Assembly (NCBI RefSeq): GCF_023078275.1
Contig: NC_062990.1
Location: 6,587,549 to 6,651,548 of the forward strand
Direction of reading: 5' to 3'
DNA length: 64,000 bases
Origin: Leguminivora glycinivorella
Lineage: Eukaryota > Arthropoda > Insecta > Lepidoptera > Tortricidae
The translations under genes were made by a program, and so were the position numbers. The notes under the pieces were generated by a model that did not search any database, was not told the origin of the DNA, and saw only the letters and a program-made list of their open reading frames with translations. Each line of letters begins with the position of its first letter. Positions within the stretch are counted from its first letter, which is position 1. Shown in pieces: positions 52,947-63,735 of the stretch.

Positions 52947-54221
52947 GGAATAATAATATTAAACAACATTTTCATTTCCCTGTCACAACATATCATTTCT
53001 TCGCATATCTTGAAGAACCTTCAAACATATATTTTGTAAAGATTAAGTGACACTTATTCCACATACGAAGATCTGAGGGCACCTCAAGGGTCCTCCAAAT
53101 TTTGACCCCGGCTACTGATTTTGTACGTTGAAAAAGGGCTTATTTCGCATATACAAGGTGGTTCAGGAGACGAGAGCAAAATGAAGCCTTACGCAAAGAT
53201 TATGGATCGACAATCTCCTTTTTTATATTATTTAAAAGCAACATCTGTTGACGGTTTGTAATTGTCGATAATAATATATCTAGACTAACTTTCAATGTGG
53301 TACATGCATGGCGTTACGAGTCCGAAAATTCATTACATTCTTTTAAAGGTTTATGTCTCGCAAGTGACACTTAACGCCATCTAACAGTCGTCTCAAGGCA
53401 ACAAAGCATTTGTAGTGACGTCATCTACATTTGGTGCGTTTTTAGGCTGTCGCATTTTTTTTGTATGGCATGGATACATCTGTGCCTTCAGTAAGTAATA
53501 AGCAAGCTTGTTGTCGTAGAATTTCTGAGATTGACGTTAGTTAATTATTAGTGGTCGATAAAATTTATTCTTCAAGTCGGGTTACTTTTGAAAAATATAA
53601 TATCTGTTGAGTGTGACAATTTTTCTTACTATAAAATCTAAAACTAAATCTTAATAGTTACTTAAGTATTGTATGGTGTACTTGATTGTAGATAAATAAA
53701 TCCTTAACAAAAAACAAAAAAATGCAATGTAGAAGCAGGGGCGGCTCACTCCGCGTTTCTTCCGTACATTTCGACGGCCGCGAGTTCGCGGCCCATAAAG
53801 TTTGACAACCTTCACGCTGCGCAAAAGAATTCAATGTCGCATGCAGTCCGTTGACAGGTTGTTGAGAGTGAGCCTTCTGTACCTACTTGTACTTTTATAT
53901 ATTCTGTGGTAGAAGTGTGATTGTTTCATTTCAATAACATCTACAATTATCTATTAAGACTGAGCGAGTGAGTGAGTATGGAAGTTGTATCTGGCTCACG
54001 TCTCCAGAATCATCCTGTATTTTCGACTATTATAAGACTATGTCGTATGTTGTGAGGGGCCCTTGTGTCGATAACAAGTGTTTCTGGGTCCCTTTGGATA
54101 TCTCACAACAAAAGCCCTTCAAACTATAGTCGGCGCATCGAATTACTCTAGAGTATAGACGGTCAAATAAGATTAGAGCCTGTATCATGGGTTTTTGAGG
54201 ATTTATGTTACGTTAAATCAA
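52947..54221. other. Unassigned sequence
   Basis: No gene recognised. 53151 starts 'atacaaggtggttcaggaga', which resembles a MITE tip, but no inverted partner was found. 53740-53880 is a GC-richer island without a recognisable frame. Confidence 0.4.
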
Positions 54222-54396
54222 ATGTGGGTTAAATTGTGGCGTAGGCGAGAGGCTGGCAACCTGTCACTGCAATGCCACAGTTTCGTTTTCTTTCAACCCC
54301 TTATTTTGCCAAGAGTGGCACTGAAGCTTTAGTAGTTTCATGTGCTCTGCCTACCCCTTTACGGGATACAGGCGTGATTGTATGTATGTATGTTAT
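54222..54396 (+). mobile_element. SINE-like element with (TGTA)n tail
   Basis: The fullest + strand copy of the family: 'gtggcgtaggcgagaggctgg', 'gccaagagtggcactgaagc', 'ctgcctacccctttacggga', and a (TGTA)n tail at the right end. It directly precedes a Helitron fragment. Confidence 0.65.
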
Positions 54397-54403
54397 GTTA
54401 CGT

Positions 54404-54628
54404 TACTTGCCCGCGGCTTCGCTCGCGTAAAATTCGAAAATTGCGGAATCCTCCATACAAACTTCCACCTCCCATTTTAGGAAATTGGGGGGTTAGAAAG
54501 AGACAAAAAGTAGCCTATGTCACTCTCCATCCCTTCGACTATCTGCAATTAAAAAATCACGTCAATTCGTCGCTCCCGTGAAAGACGGACAGACACACAA
54601 ACTTTCCCATTTATAATGTTAGTATGGA
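54404..54628 (-). mobile_element. Non-autonomous Helitron, 3' tip lost
   Basis: 5' TC end at 54628, internal Helitron family sequence, and a GCGAGCGAAGCCGCGGGCAA hairpin. The CTAG terminus is missing where the SINE tail ends at about 54400. Confidence 0.7.
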
Positions 54629-54633
54629 TTACT

Positions 54634-54990
54634 GTCAAAGTAAAATGTGTAGACACAGTGCCTAAACTGCCATTTTTCGACATAGAATAAGAAGTTTTGA
54701 ACCTCAGTTTTGACAAATTTGGCCCATATTCTTACTTGATACTTATACGTTAACATTGTCAGGTATTCATATTAGCACTAACTATCCGAGAATTAATCAA
54801 AAGTGTAGCGCTTCTACAGTCGAGTTCATAAATATGTGTACAATTTTTCACCTTATTGCAAAGAGTTAAGGTGAAGAAATGTACACATATTTATGAACTC
54901 GACTGTACTATTATATATTTTGTGGTAGCGCCATCTAGGCGACCATAGTTTTTTTATGGTTCCGAAGTTGTACGTTATTTTTTTAGACTA
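54634..54990 (+). repeat. Dispersed repeat (CTGTCAAAGTAAAATGTG family)
   Basis: Shares 'ctgtcaaagtaaaatgtgta' and 'cctcagttttgacaaatt' with 61003-61160 and (inverted) 1945-2107, and 'agcgccatctag' near its right edge. It is interrupted by the MITE at 54815. Confidence 0.6.
54815..54907. mobile_element. MITE with TACAGTCGAGTTCATAAATA tips (93 bp)
   Basis: 28-bp perfect inverted tips, an additional inner inverted pair (TTCACCTTA / TAAGGTGAA) and an 11-base loop make nearly the whole element one hairpin. The TACAGT tip suggests a Tc1/mariner relative. Confidence 0.8.
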
Positions 54991-55242
54991 GCTGTCAACT
55001 AGCGTTTACCGCGAGTTTGCAATATTTTGCGGGCCGAATGAATTTCTATGGACATTTGTTTATTTTTGCGCACGGCAGTGCGCAGGCCAAGTTCCAGCAA
55101 CATTTCGGTTTTAAGTAAGTTAATCTAATTACATTTGTTATGTCCTATACTAACCACCATTAAGATATTCAACAGTATTAGCTTTACACGCTATGTTGTT
55201 CAAAGTAACCGACATGTATGTAGGTATTGCATTAAAAACATA
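54991..55242. other. Unassigned sequence
   Basis: No gene or repeat recognised. Confidence 0.35.
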
Positions 55243-55408
55243 CATACATACATACTATCACGCCTGTATCCCATAAAGGGGTAGGCAGAGCACATGAAAC
55301 TACTAAAGCTTCAGGGCCACTCTTGGCAAATAAGGGGTTAAAAGGAAACGAAAATGTGGCATTGCAGTGACAGGTTGCCAGCCTCTCGCCTACACCACAA
55401 TTTAACCC
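55243..55408 (-). mobile_element. SINE-like element with (TACA)n tail, inverted copy
   Basis: Reverse complement of the 54222-54396 element, including the tail at the left end ('acatacatacatacatact'). The two copies are about 850 bp apart in opposite orientation. Confidence 0.65.
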
Positions 55409-55856
55409 ATTAAAATCACATTCTTTATAATCCGTTTGCCCTATACACCCAGGTGTATAGGCGCCCCGTCCCGTAAATAGTAAAGGGCGCTTAACCCGCC
55501 CGACTCAAAGAATTTCCAAATCTAAAAAAAAAAAAAAAAAAAATCTTTATAATCCAAGTTTGTACCACAAAGGTGATAATGTCACTTTAAATAATGTAAA
55601 ATTATAAACTACCTCATACATGATGGTCACCAAAACAGTATGCAAAAGAAGCGCAAAATTGAGTTATAAAAATTAGGGTCCACAAAAAATGTTCTGAAAA
55701 TTACACGTATTTTGGTAATAAGAGAGGATTTATTGGGTCTTTCGGTAGTTACGGTTTTGGTTTATTTTGCATAATACCTTCTCACGGCGGGGATGGGTTC
55801 ATGCAATATGTACAGGACTATTTAAAAGTTTCATCAATTGTGTGAAATTATGTTTT
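55409..55856. other. Unassigned sequence with poly-A run
   Basis: A 20-base A run at about 55525-55545 after 'gaatttccaaatct' may mark a retrocopy end, but the upstream part (55440-55520) is not recognised. Confidence 0.35.
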
Positions 55857-56425
55857 TTAGGGTTCCGTAGTCAACTAGGAACCCTTATAGTTTCGCCATG
55901 TCTGTCTGTCCGTCCGTGCGTCCGTCCGTCCGTCCGTCCGTCCGCGGATAATCTTAGTAATCGTTAGCACTAGAAAGCTGAAATTTGGTACCAATATGTA
56001 TATCAATCACGCCAACAGAGTGCAAAAATAAAAAATTGAAAAAAAATGTTTTATTAGGGTACATGTAGGGGGGCTACATGTAAAGTTGGGGCTGATATTT
56101 TTTTCATTTCAACCCCAACGTGTGATATATTGTTGGATAGGTATTTAAAAAATGAATAAGGGTTTACCAAGATCGTTTTTTAATAATATTAATATTTTCG
56201 GAAATAATCGCTCCTAAAGGAAAAAAAAGTGCGTCCCCCCCACTTTAACTTTTGAACCATATGTTTAAAAAATATGAAAAAAATCACAAAAGTAGAACTT
56301 TATAAAGACTTTCTAGGAAAATTATTTTTAACTTGATAGGTTCAGTAGTTTTTGAGAAAAATACGGAAAAATACGGAACCCTACACTGAGCGTGGCCCGA
56401 CACGCTCTTGGCCGGTTTTTTTTTT
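55857..56425 (+). repeat. 'AGGGTTCCGTAG' interspersed repeat, long copy
   Basis: Starts AGGGTTCCGTAGTCAACTAG, carries a (GTCC)n microsatellite (55905-55945) and ends with 'acggaaccctacactgagcg', a GAGCGTGGCCCGACACGCTC hairpin and a T run. The first and last 12 bases are inverted (AGGGTTCCGTA / TACGGAACCCT). The layout resembles the GTCT family and may be Helentron-like. Confidence 0.65.
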
Positions 56426-57000
56426 ATTGTTTAATAGTGATAGAATTCTTTAAATCCTATAATTATGATCCTATAATGAAGTGCTTGACTTAACAAATAA
56501 ATAATAATTATTATAGCTTATAAATTTTATTATAAAGGTAATTTGAACAAAAAAAATGTGATATTTTTTTCCTTCCTATATCTTAAATAAATTTTCAATT
56601 GCCACTAGAATATTTATCCCGCTTTAATGTAAGTTTTTAAACCAAATCACATCCAAAATTAAATAAGATTTCTATATGAAAGTAGTGCCATCTATCAGGC
56701 AATTAAAATTTATAGAGCTTAAATCAAAACACGCAAAGGGATGATCACACCATAAAATAGATAAAGTAAACACATTACTACCAAGGATCCTATTCATGAC
56801 ATTTTAATGATCGCTCGTAATATCGTTGATATTATGAATGATGGTGATGTCAGCAGTGTGATATATCATATCAAAAACATAAATGTGAAATGAGAATCAA
56901 GTATATTAAGGATATGCGTCATTTTCAACTTTGCTAACACGCAGGCCACGCAGCCAAATAGCACAAGACCCTACTCATAGTATTGTGTTCCTGCCGGTGA
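56426..57000. other. Unassigned AT-rich sequence
   Basis: No gene or repeat recognised. Confidence 0.35.
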
Positions 57001-57001
57001 G

Positions 57002-57158
57002 TAACGCCGTGGCTTGCGTGGGCGACGGTCGCGCGATGGTCGCGCGATGGTCGCGCGACGGCGATGCGATGCATACGAAATCAAACCTTATCGATATGGA
57101 AGTATGAGACGCGACGGCGACGGTAGCGCGACCGTCGCCCACGCAAGGCACGGCGTAA
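57002..57158. mobile_element. CpG-rich foldback, complete copy (157 bp)
   Basis: Tips T(A/T)ACGCCGTGSCTTGCG with arms running through GTGGGCGACGGTCGCGC at both ends. The core holds 'tacgaaatcaaaccttatcg'. GC content is far above the surroundings. Copies at 2114 and 43296 are damaged. Confidence 0.75.
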
Positions 57159-57167
57159 GACTGCCAG

Positions 57168-57452
57168 AGCTCAACGAGGGTGCGGTGTGCTGATGACGGG
57201 AGGACTTACGGAACTGACTTATTCCGTCTATTGTCCTTTGAGTCGTCGGCAACCCGAACCCTCCTTGGAACTTGTACACTCCTTTTTACTGTGTATTTAA
57301 CGCAGCAAAAGGGAATGTACAAGTTTCTACTGGGGTGGCAACGCGCATGTGGCACTCTTTGAGTTACAGGCGTCCATAGGTTACGGTGACCGCTTTCCAT
57401 CAGGCGGGCCGTACGCTTGTTTGCCACCGACGTAGTATTAAAAAAAACAATA
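57168..57452 (+). repeat. LINE 3' UTR with short poly-A
   Basis: 'ctgccagagctcaacgaggg' through 'gggaatgtacaagtttct' to 'acggtgaccgctttccatca', 'gcttgtttgccaccgacgta' and an A run. The terminal portion is a diverged relative of 4095-4224. No coding sequence. Confidence 0.6.
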
Positions 57453-58465
57453 ATAATCAGCCTAAAACACAGCTTTAGAATAGTGAGAAGATCTCGAATA
57501 GATCTTAATTTCAAATGAATGAAGACTGGCGTTTTCTGATTTAGGGAGACCAATCCTGGCTTCGAGAAAAGGGTTAAATTTTTTACCCATATTGGCGTAA
57601 TTCTTATCCATGTATGAGATTTAAAAAAATCCGGCTAGAAAGGCCGGAAATCGGAGTTACGGATTACGAATGATAACAGTAGGTATACCTACTTAATCTA
57701 CATAATATACCTAATAATGAGTTCCAGGCTAGACTAGTTATATCTCTATACTCTATAGCAACGTACATTGCATTCTTAAACAGTCCTTCAACTGTAACAA
57801 TTATAAAACGCGTTACAAAATTGACTTAATTGGCACTTGGTTATCTCTCGTACAAACTCGTCCTTATCTTAATAAGAAAATGATAACCTGTCGAATAAAT
57901 GTTTTATCTTAAAGATGTACTGCCTATATTTTACAAGAGCGTATACGCGATTTGCATATGTCTTCCTTTTGTGGGGTTTAGGAGTCCGCAAGAAAGGGGA
58001 ATATTTTTTTAATTAATTATGTCGAATTAATACTGACTTAAATAATATCAAGAACGATTTAATACTGAACTGACAAAGTCCAAACAAAAAAGCGTATGGG
58101 CCTTTTATGCTTAAAACTAGATGGCGCTGTTCGTAGCCTGGAGGTGGCCAAAATCATATTTTTCCCAAATATTTTTATTTTTATGTTTTAAAAGAACAAA
58201 TGACATATTTCTTTATTTTAAAATCAAGATATAACGACAATACACATTTTGAAAAAAAAATTATAGTCATCATCAGTGTAGTTATGATAGTATTTAATAG
58301 GTGGCGCTAAAAATCGAGGCACGATTCTTAGTATGAAGTATGTAAATCCTATAAATAATTCATGTTTATTGTGAATGTCTTCTATAAATATCGACTAACG
58401 TGTTATGAATGTCGATAGTATACAAGATAAGGAGTCAATACCATCACCCGATGGCTCGGTTTTAA
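57453..58465. other. Unassigned AT-rich sequence
   Basis: No gene, TIR or retroelement signature recognised. 'agatggcgctg' near 58130 is a motif seen at the edges of other repeats in the window. Confidence 0.4.
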
Positions 58466-58783
58466 TAGGCGAGACGACTAAAAAACTAATTAGTCCGTCA
58501 GTTAGATTATCAAAGAATTTTGGACATATTTTTTCTATTTTCTCATAAACGAAAAATGACGATGGTACAGTGCGTTAAAGTTTCGCGTGACGTCACGCCT
58601 AGGTACAATTTTCACTTAGAAGTGACGTCACAAGCCCCTATTCCGGAAGTTTGATGCTCTAATATCTTTGTATTTTTTTATTAATTAGAAAAAGGAAAAA
58701 AATATGTGTTCAGTATTTTTGGACGATCTAACTGACGGACTGAACAGAATGCCATTTTTTTATGAAGTCGTCCTCCCTATTAG
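58466..58783. mobile_element. Degenerate foldback (AATAGGCGAGACGACT tips)
   Basis: Inverted blocks GACGACT/AGTCGTC and GTCCGTCAGTTAGAT with its inverse at about 58727 enclose AT-rich sequence. The arms are imperfect. The phrase 'tgacgtcac' occurs twice near 58590 and 58624. Confidence 0.55.
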
Positions 58784-60316
58784 AATAAAATTTTATAGAT
58801 ATATTATATACCAACTTTTTCTGTGTACTTTGGTTCTATAATAAATGTTGTTCGATATATATTTATTAAAAAAATATAGAAAAAAAGGATAAGGAGTTCA
58901 GTCACGAAGTTTTTTTTGCTTGTAATTATGTTATGTGTAATTTGAAGTTACGTTTTTAATTGAATAAAATACATGTGAGTTAATGAATATAATGAATGAA
59001 TAAAATGAAAATTAAGTGCATAGTTGTATCAGTAGATTTCCTAATCTAATAACGGTTTATTCTTTATTTATCATTTTTTTATTGATTGACAGGGACAGAA
59101 TTCGCATTCTCGTGTTCACATTTTATGTGATAAAATTTGTGGCGTCTACTCTGTCACTGTTAAAGTGGCGCCACACTGTTCTAACAGATGGCGCTATACG
59201 TATGTTAGTAGGCAACTACGGGAAATTGTATCGACCCTACAACGCCCTAACGGAGTTCCGAAAGCTAGTTCTATAAGTGCTTCTGTCAATCTCTACGGGA
59301 TTCGGCCTCAGAGAGTACTCTTTATTGTCAACCATCTCTTTACCGCAAAGTGATTCACCGTATTTCTCGAAGGTATCGTTTTACATACGAAAATTCACAT
59401 ATCGATACTTTTCCGCCATCCCGTCTCCCAATTTCCCATTGTGATTTGCACAAAGTCTCTAGCTATTGTTTTCACAAAAAACACAGTGTAGCTCTCAAAA
59501 ACATCAAAATATGCCATTTCAAATTCAGAGCTCCCAGTCTAAAACTCACTTTGACTTCAAATCAAATTTGAATTTGTGGAAAATATATATAACTGTACGT
59601 CTTTATAACTTTGTAAAACTTTAGGCCATAACCATGCAGCAATAGTAGATTATGGTAACAAGGACCAAAATGAGATATTTACGGCGAGAGCGTTTATTGA
59701 ATCCTGAACGAGCAAAGAATTCTATAATTTCCAAAAAAAATAAATACTGAGCGTATTGAAGGATTCAAATATTAACACCCAAGGTGAAATTTATTTTACT
59801 ACCATGTTACACGTAGGTAATATACCTATTTTTAAAGTTTTTTTATGTTTTCAAAAATAAAAAAGGTGTATGTAAAAACGTATAAAACAAGTGTATCCTT
59901 GATCAGAAAAGTATCACTTTGCGGCTCCTGGCTGAGAAAAAAAGGACCCTTTCCGAAATGGTGATGTGAATTTTTTTTGACTAAGCTTTGTTTCCGAAAT
60001 TTCCCGCTTGGCGCGCTTATCAAAATTTCCTAGGAAACGAAACTTACTGAAACATTTAATGCTTGGTTATGACTTGTTTTCTGCAGTTTCCAAAATATTC
60101 CGTTTTAAATTCAGGTAGCATCTACGGAACCTATAAAAGCAACTATCACACAATAACCCGTCTGTATTTGCATTTTAAATTGGCGTTAATTTGCCGGCCG
60201 CCTTCAGAGGGAAGTTGACATTCGACTCTCCATACAAACGTTTTGCCCATTTTCCTCTCTGTATAGTGACATTATGTAAAGTATTCATAATTGTATTGAT
60301 GTGTATTAACCATATC
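58784..60316. other. Unassigned sequence
   Basis: About 1.5 kb without a supported gene. The 86-codon frame at 59016-59276 has no recognisable motif and is overlapped by other short frames. Confidence 0.4.
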
Positions 60317-60473
60317 AGGGTGGCTAGCCGAATGGCACAAACGCTCACGAAACGCTCACGAAACGAAGCGCTAGTAGATATCTATCTCTATCGCGCTTGC
60401 GTATTGGCGCGACAGAGCCAGCGGCGTATCGCTTTCGTTTGGCGTCGGAGAAATGCCATTCGGCTACGGGGCC
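60317..60473. mobile_element. MITE with GTAGCCGAATGGCA tips, copy 2
   Basis: Same tips and core as 37315-37472 ('gatatctatctctatcgcgc'). It has an extra 'gctcacgaaac' repeat near the left end. Non-coding. Confidence 0.75.
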
Positions 60474-61002
60474 TGCGCTCCTTAACCAGAGTCAAATAAT
60501 TTTATAAAATACCATTATTTTATTTGTGTATTTAAGTCACAGTACTACATATATTTAAATAATAAACTGAAATAGTTGCCAATGTAGGCATTTGGCATAC
60601 ACCAGAGCCGGAAACCGAAAATCGAACTCAGGTTTTGACAGTCATTCTCAATACTTGATTATCTTTGGTATGAACACAGCCATGATTAAAATATATGTTT
60701 TTAAAATATTTCCAAAAATGTGAATATCCAGATATGAAAAAGAGCACTACATTTGTATGAAAAGCCGGTTTAGATTTGGTCGTCCCCTTTCCCTTTAAAC
60801 GCAAAATTAGGCCGTGTTTGCGATCCTCTGAATAACTAAATACGGAATGTTCAATTAGTAAGATTTCTGCAGGATTCCGATACCTTTGCGATTAATTTGG
60901 AGCTTAAGATTCTCAATTATGAAATGTATAATCTGTAGGAATAATTTGTCTTTTGTAATTCGTGAAATAAATCTAATAATAGATATTACCTAAGGTAATA
61001 CC
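60474..61002. other. Mostly unassigned; SINE scrap near 60563
   Basis: 'ataaactgaaatag' followed by a diverged B-box-like run resembles part of the 2401-2520 element. Nothing else recognised. Confidence 0.35.
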
Positions 61003-61540
61003 AAAGAGGATCGAATATTATAGAGAGTTGCTGTCAAAGTAAAATGTGTAATCACAGATTCACAGTGCATAGACTGCTATCTGTCGACACAGGCTTAAAA
61101 CTTTGGAACCTCAGTTTTGACAAATTGGCCCATATTCTTAGTTTGATATGTGTTAAAATGTCTAATATTTTTTTTTTTTTAAATAGATACTGAACTGATT
61201 AGTTAAGGGGTGCTTGGTCCCTTTCTCGCATATACATAATGTCAACATGACAGATAGGGACAGCGATGTTTTGGCTTATTTCAGGTTTTTAAAGCGTTAA
61301 TGAAAAGCGCCATTAGTAATTGATAAGATATTATTATCTATTAACACTAGAATAAGTCTTTTAATATAATTTAAGGTACTAACTTTGAAAATGAGTGCTT
61401 CATTTCGCCGTTAAACGTAAGTTTGGCGAAAAAACTAGAAACTGTATAACTGTAATCTTTGTTTTCAATAAATAAATAATAAAATATAAGCGCCATCTAG
61501 CCGACCGTCTCCCAAAGGTGTAAGTTATCGTAACCTTTTT
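61003..61540 (+). repeat. Dispersed repeat (CTGTCAAAGTAAAATGTG family), longest copy
   Basis: Runs from 'accaaagaggatcgaatatt' to 'gcgccatctagccgaccg' near 61491-61508, with unrelated AT-rich sequence in the middle. The two edge motifs are the same ones found at 1945-2107, in inverse order. Confidence 0.55.
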
Positions 61541-61895
61541 CTGTAGGTATGGTTTTGAGGTACGTTTATATCTTAGACTGTCTATACGGAGTTACATATG
61601 TCTTTGGTAATACGGTATTCAAAATGGAAACTCCAAAACTACGTTGATGGGCTCGCCACGCTTATGAAACCTACTTCCTCTTTTTCCAAAAGAGATACGT
61701 AGGCAGAGCATATTAAACTGATCATGTTTCAGTGCCATTTAGCAATTAATGGGTTGAAAAAAAGAAATCGTGACATTGCAGACATAGCAGTGTGGGGACG
61801 CACCTACATGTCTATTGAACCAATATACCTCAGTCGATTTCTACAACTCCTATGAGAGAATAGGAGGGAAATTCTTTACTCTTCACATTAATATA
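61541..61895. other. Unassigned, with a SINE-like fragment on the minus strand
   Basis: 61690-61790 is a diverged minus copy of the (TGTA)n-tailed family ('cgtaggcagagcat'). The remainder is unrecognised. Confidence 0.4.
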
Positions 61896-62275
61896 TATTT
61901 ATTTATTTAGTCAAAAAGTAACACAGCATTTCAGCTTACAGTAAGGCACTGTGAAACTACAAAATACAAAACAAGACAAGCGATAAATAATACAAAAAAT
62001 AATAAAAATTAAACATTAGATTTGGGTGACGACGTAACAGCGTGGCTCCGTTGCGTCGTCTGACTCGGTGTAGGATTCGACAAGTTGCCCCGGAACCGCC
62101 GAAATACCACACCCTTCGGCCAGAAGTCTGCGCACGCGATGGTGTCTTGCAGCGTGCGCGGCACGCGCACAACAAATGAAGTGAAGTGCACGTGCGCGCG
62201 ACTGCAGGTGGTGCACCCTCAGCGTGTAGCCAGTCTTACGTACTCCACCACCCCATCAGCCCCGGTGGAGTAATG
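61896..62275 (-). pseudogene. LINE ORF1 C-terminal remnant with AAATAAATA-type tail
   Basis: Minus-strand reading gives GYTLRVHHLQSRA, a one-base frameshift, then HFTSFVVRVPRTLQDTIAC and ADFWPKGVVFRRFRG, stopping near 62009. The pattern of a SFVV-V(P) strand followed by FWPKGV-RRFRG is typical of the C-terminus of ORF1 proteins from insect LINEs of the CR1/Jockey group. A tail-like AAATAAATAAATA (opposite strand) lies at 61896-61910. It is non-functional because of the frameshift and missing N-terminus. Confidence 0.5.
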
Positions 62276-62924
62276 CAAGCGCGACTCGTAGACTTTACTG
62301 GGTGTAGCATCTCTCAATTATGTTATTTCGCTGTTGAATGTGAAACTAAGTTTTCAAACAGTCAAGTGACAAGTATACTACTTAATTTAGGTGCTTTAGC
62401 CTTTAGTGGATTCATCGAAAAATCTTTAATATTATACTGTGTCTCCTATAGGTAGGTTACCTATTTCAATACCCATACAATTTAACTACTTTACAGCTTT
62501 TTCAAAAAGCATATAGCACAATTTATAAATTTAGTCTCGACACCATGCATATTAACACAAGAAATTTAAACCGATCTCCAGCCCAACCATACAAAATAAA
62601 CAGTACGTTGTTACCCTCTTCTAACAAATGCCCTCCATATGCTAATTCTAATGCAAGTTTGCAGTAAGAGTCGGCTCACACGGTATTGTAGAGTTTCAAA
62701 ACGAATTTGCTTCATTGTAGAGAATGTAGAGCAAAGAGCTCGTACGAAATAGGAAGACTGCATTTTGGTGTGAGCAATGCACCCGTTCTTACGCTTTTAG
62801 TGTTTGGTTTTAACTTCAATTTAATCAGCACTGAGTGAAAATATTCCAATCCTAACAGTCGAAAATGACAAAGTACGAGTACATAAGATAAGATTTATTT
62901 GTTTGCTACAATACACACCAAAAT
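62276..62924. other. Unassigned sequence
   Basis: No supported gene or repeat. An 89-codon frame spans the edge of the ORF1 remnant and has no motifs. Confidence 0.35.
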
Positions 62925-63116
62925 GATAGTCGCTCCGTTGCTCCTTTTTGCCGTTAAAGACGGACAAACAAACTTATTTACCAAGAGTGGCCCTGAAGCT
63001 TTAGTAGTTTCATGTGCTCTGCCTACCCCTTTATGGGATACAGGCGTGATTGTATGTATGTATGTATGTAAACAAACAGACACATACTTTCCCATTTATA
63101 ATATTAAGTGTGGATA
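62925..63116 (-). mobile_element. Helitron fragment split by a SINE
   Basis: 62925-62973 and 63070-63116 together match the 5' half of the 51482 Helitron ('gacggacaaacaaac', 'cacatactttcccattta'). The 3' half with hairpin and CTAG is missing. The SINE at 62974 sits in the middle with a perfect 8-bp duplication. Confidence 0.7.
62974..63069 (+). mobile_element. SINE (TGTA-tailed) with 8-bp target duplication
   Basis: A 5'-truncated 96-bp copy of the 54222 family ends in (TGTA)n. AAACAAAC flanks both sides (62966-62973, 63070-63077). The (TGTA)n tail and duplication confirm that this family moves by retrotransposition. Confidence 0.75.
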
Positions 63117-63418
63117 AACATTGAACATCTAAAAACATCAATTTACTAACCTTAGACATCTTATTAAACATAACTTTGAACTGTTTAGCATATACTCCGT
63201 ATTCGCATAGCGTCTCCCAATTTTAATATAAAGATCGTTTTCCTGATACGCGCAGCATCTCATTTTCTAACTTCCTACCAAAGACTAGTTAAAACACAAG
63301 ACTTTAGCCCGAGCGATACAGCGAATATCCTTTTTATAATGATAAAGAAGGAAAACATCGTAAGGAAACGGGACTAATTCCAATAAGGTCTAGTTTACCC
63401 TTCGCTTTCGTAAAAACT
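63117..63418. other. Unassigned sequence
   Basis: No gene or repeat recognised. Confidence 0.35.
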
Positions 63419-63530
63419 AGTGCCTACGCCAAATCTTGGGATTCGTTTTCAAAGCGGACCCCAGGATCCCATGAGCCGTGGCAAATGCCGGGATAGCGCA
63501 AGGAGGATGATGATGATGATGATAGGCAGC
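63419..63530 (+). pseudogene. LINE 3' end with (GAT)n tail
   Basis: A short frame ends TPGSHEPWQMPG then a stop, followed by 'cgcaaggag' and (GAT)n. This PWQMPG-stop plus GAT-repeat ending recurs in RTE-like LINE remnants. Only about 30 codons remain. Confidence 0.6.
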
Positions 63531-63735
63531 AAACGAGCAGACGAGCCGCCTGATAGGAAGCAGTCGTCGCTACCCATGGACATAAGCAACATCAGGGGAA
63601 CCACTTATGCGTTGCCGACCTTTGTTGTATAAAGCGATTTATTTATTTGGCTAGTGGTGATCCAAGACACATTATTTCAGCCGGAAAACAAAATGATTAT
63701 TTATATGGAGTAGAAAAGTGGCAGAGATTGTATTG
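63531..63735. other. Unassigned sequence
   Basis: Includes 'ggcagcaaacgagcagacga' followed by 'gccgcctgatagga', resembling a retroelement 3' UTR in form. No coding. Confidence 0.35.

Noticed and set aside
53151..53420. A further MITE starting ATACAAGGTGGTTCAGG
   Set aside because: No inverted partner was found downstream, so no element boundary can be supported.
59016..59276. 86-codon frame as a small gene
   Set aside because: No motif, no conserved copy, and overlapping alternative frames of similar length.
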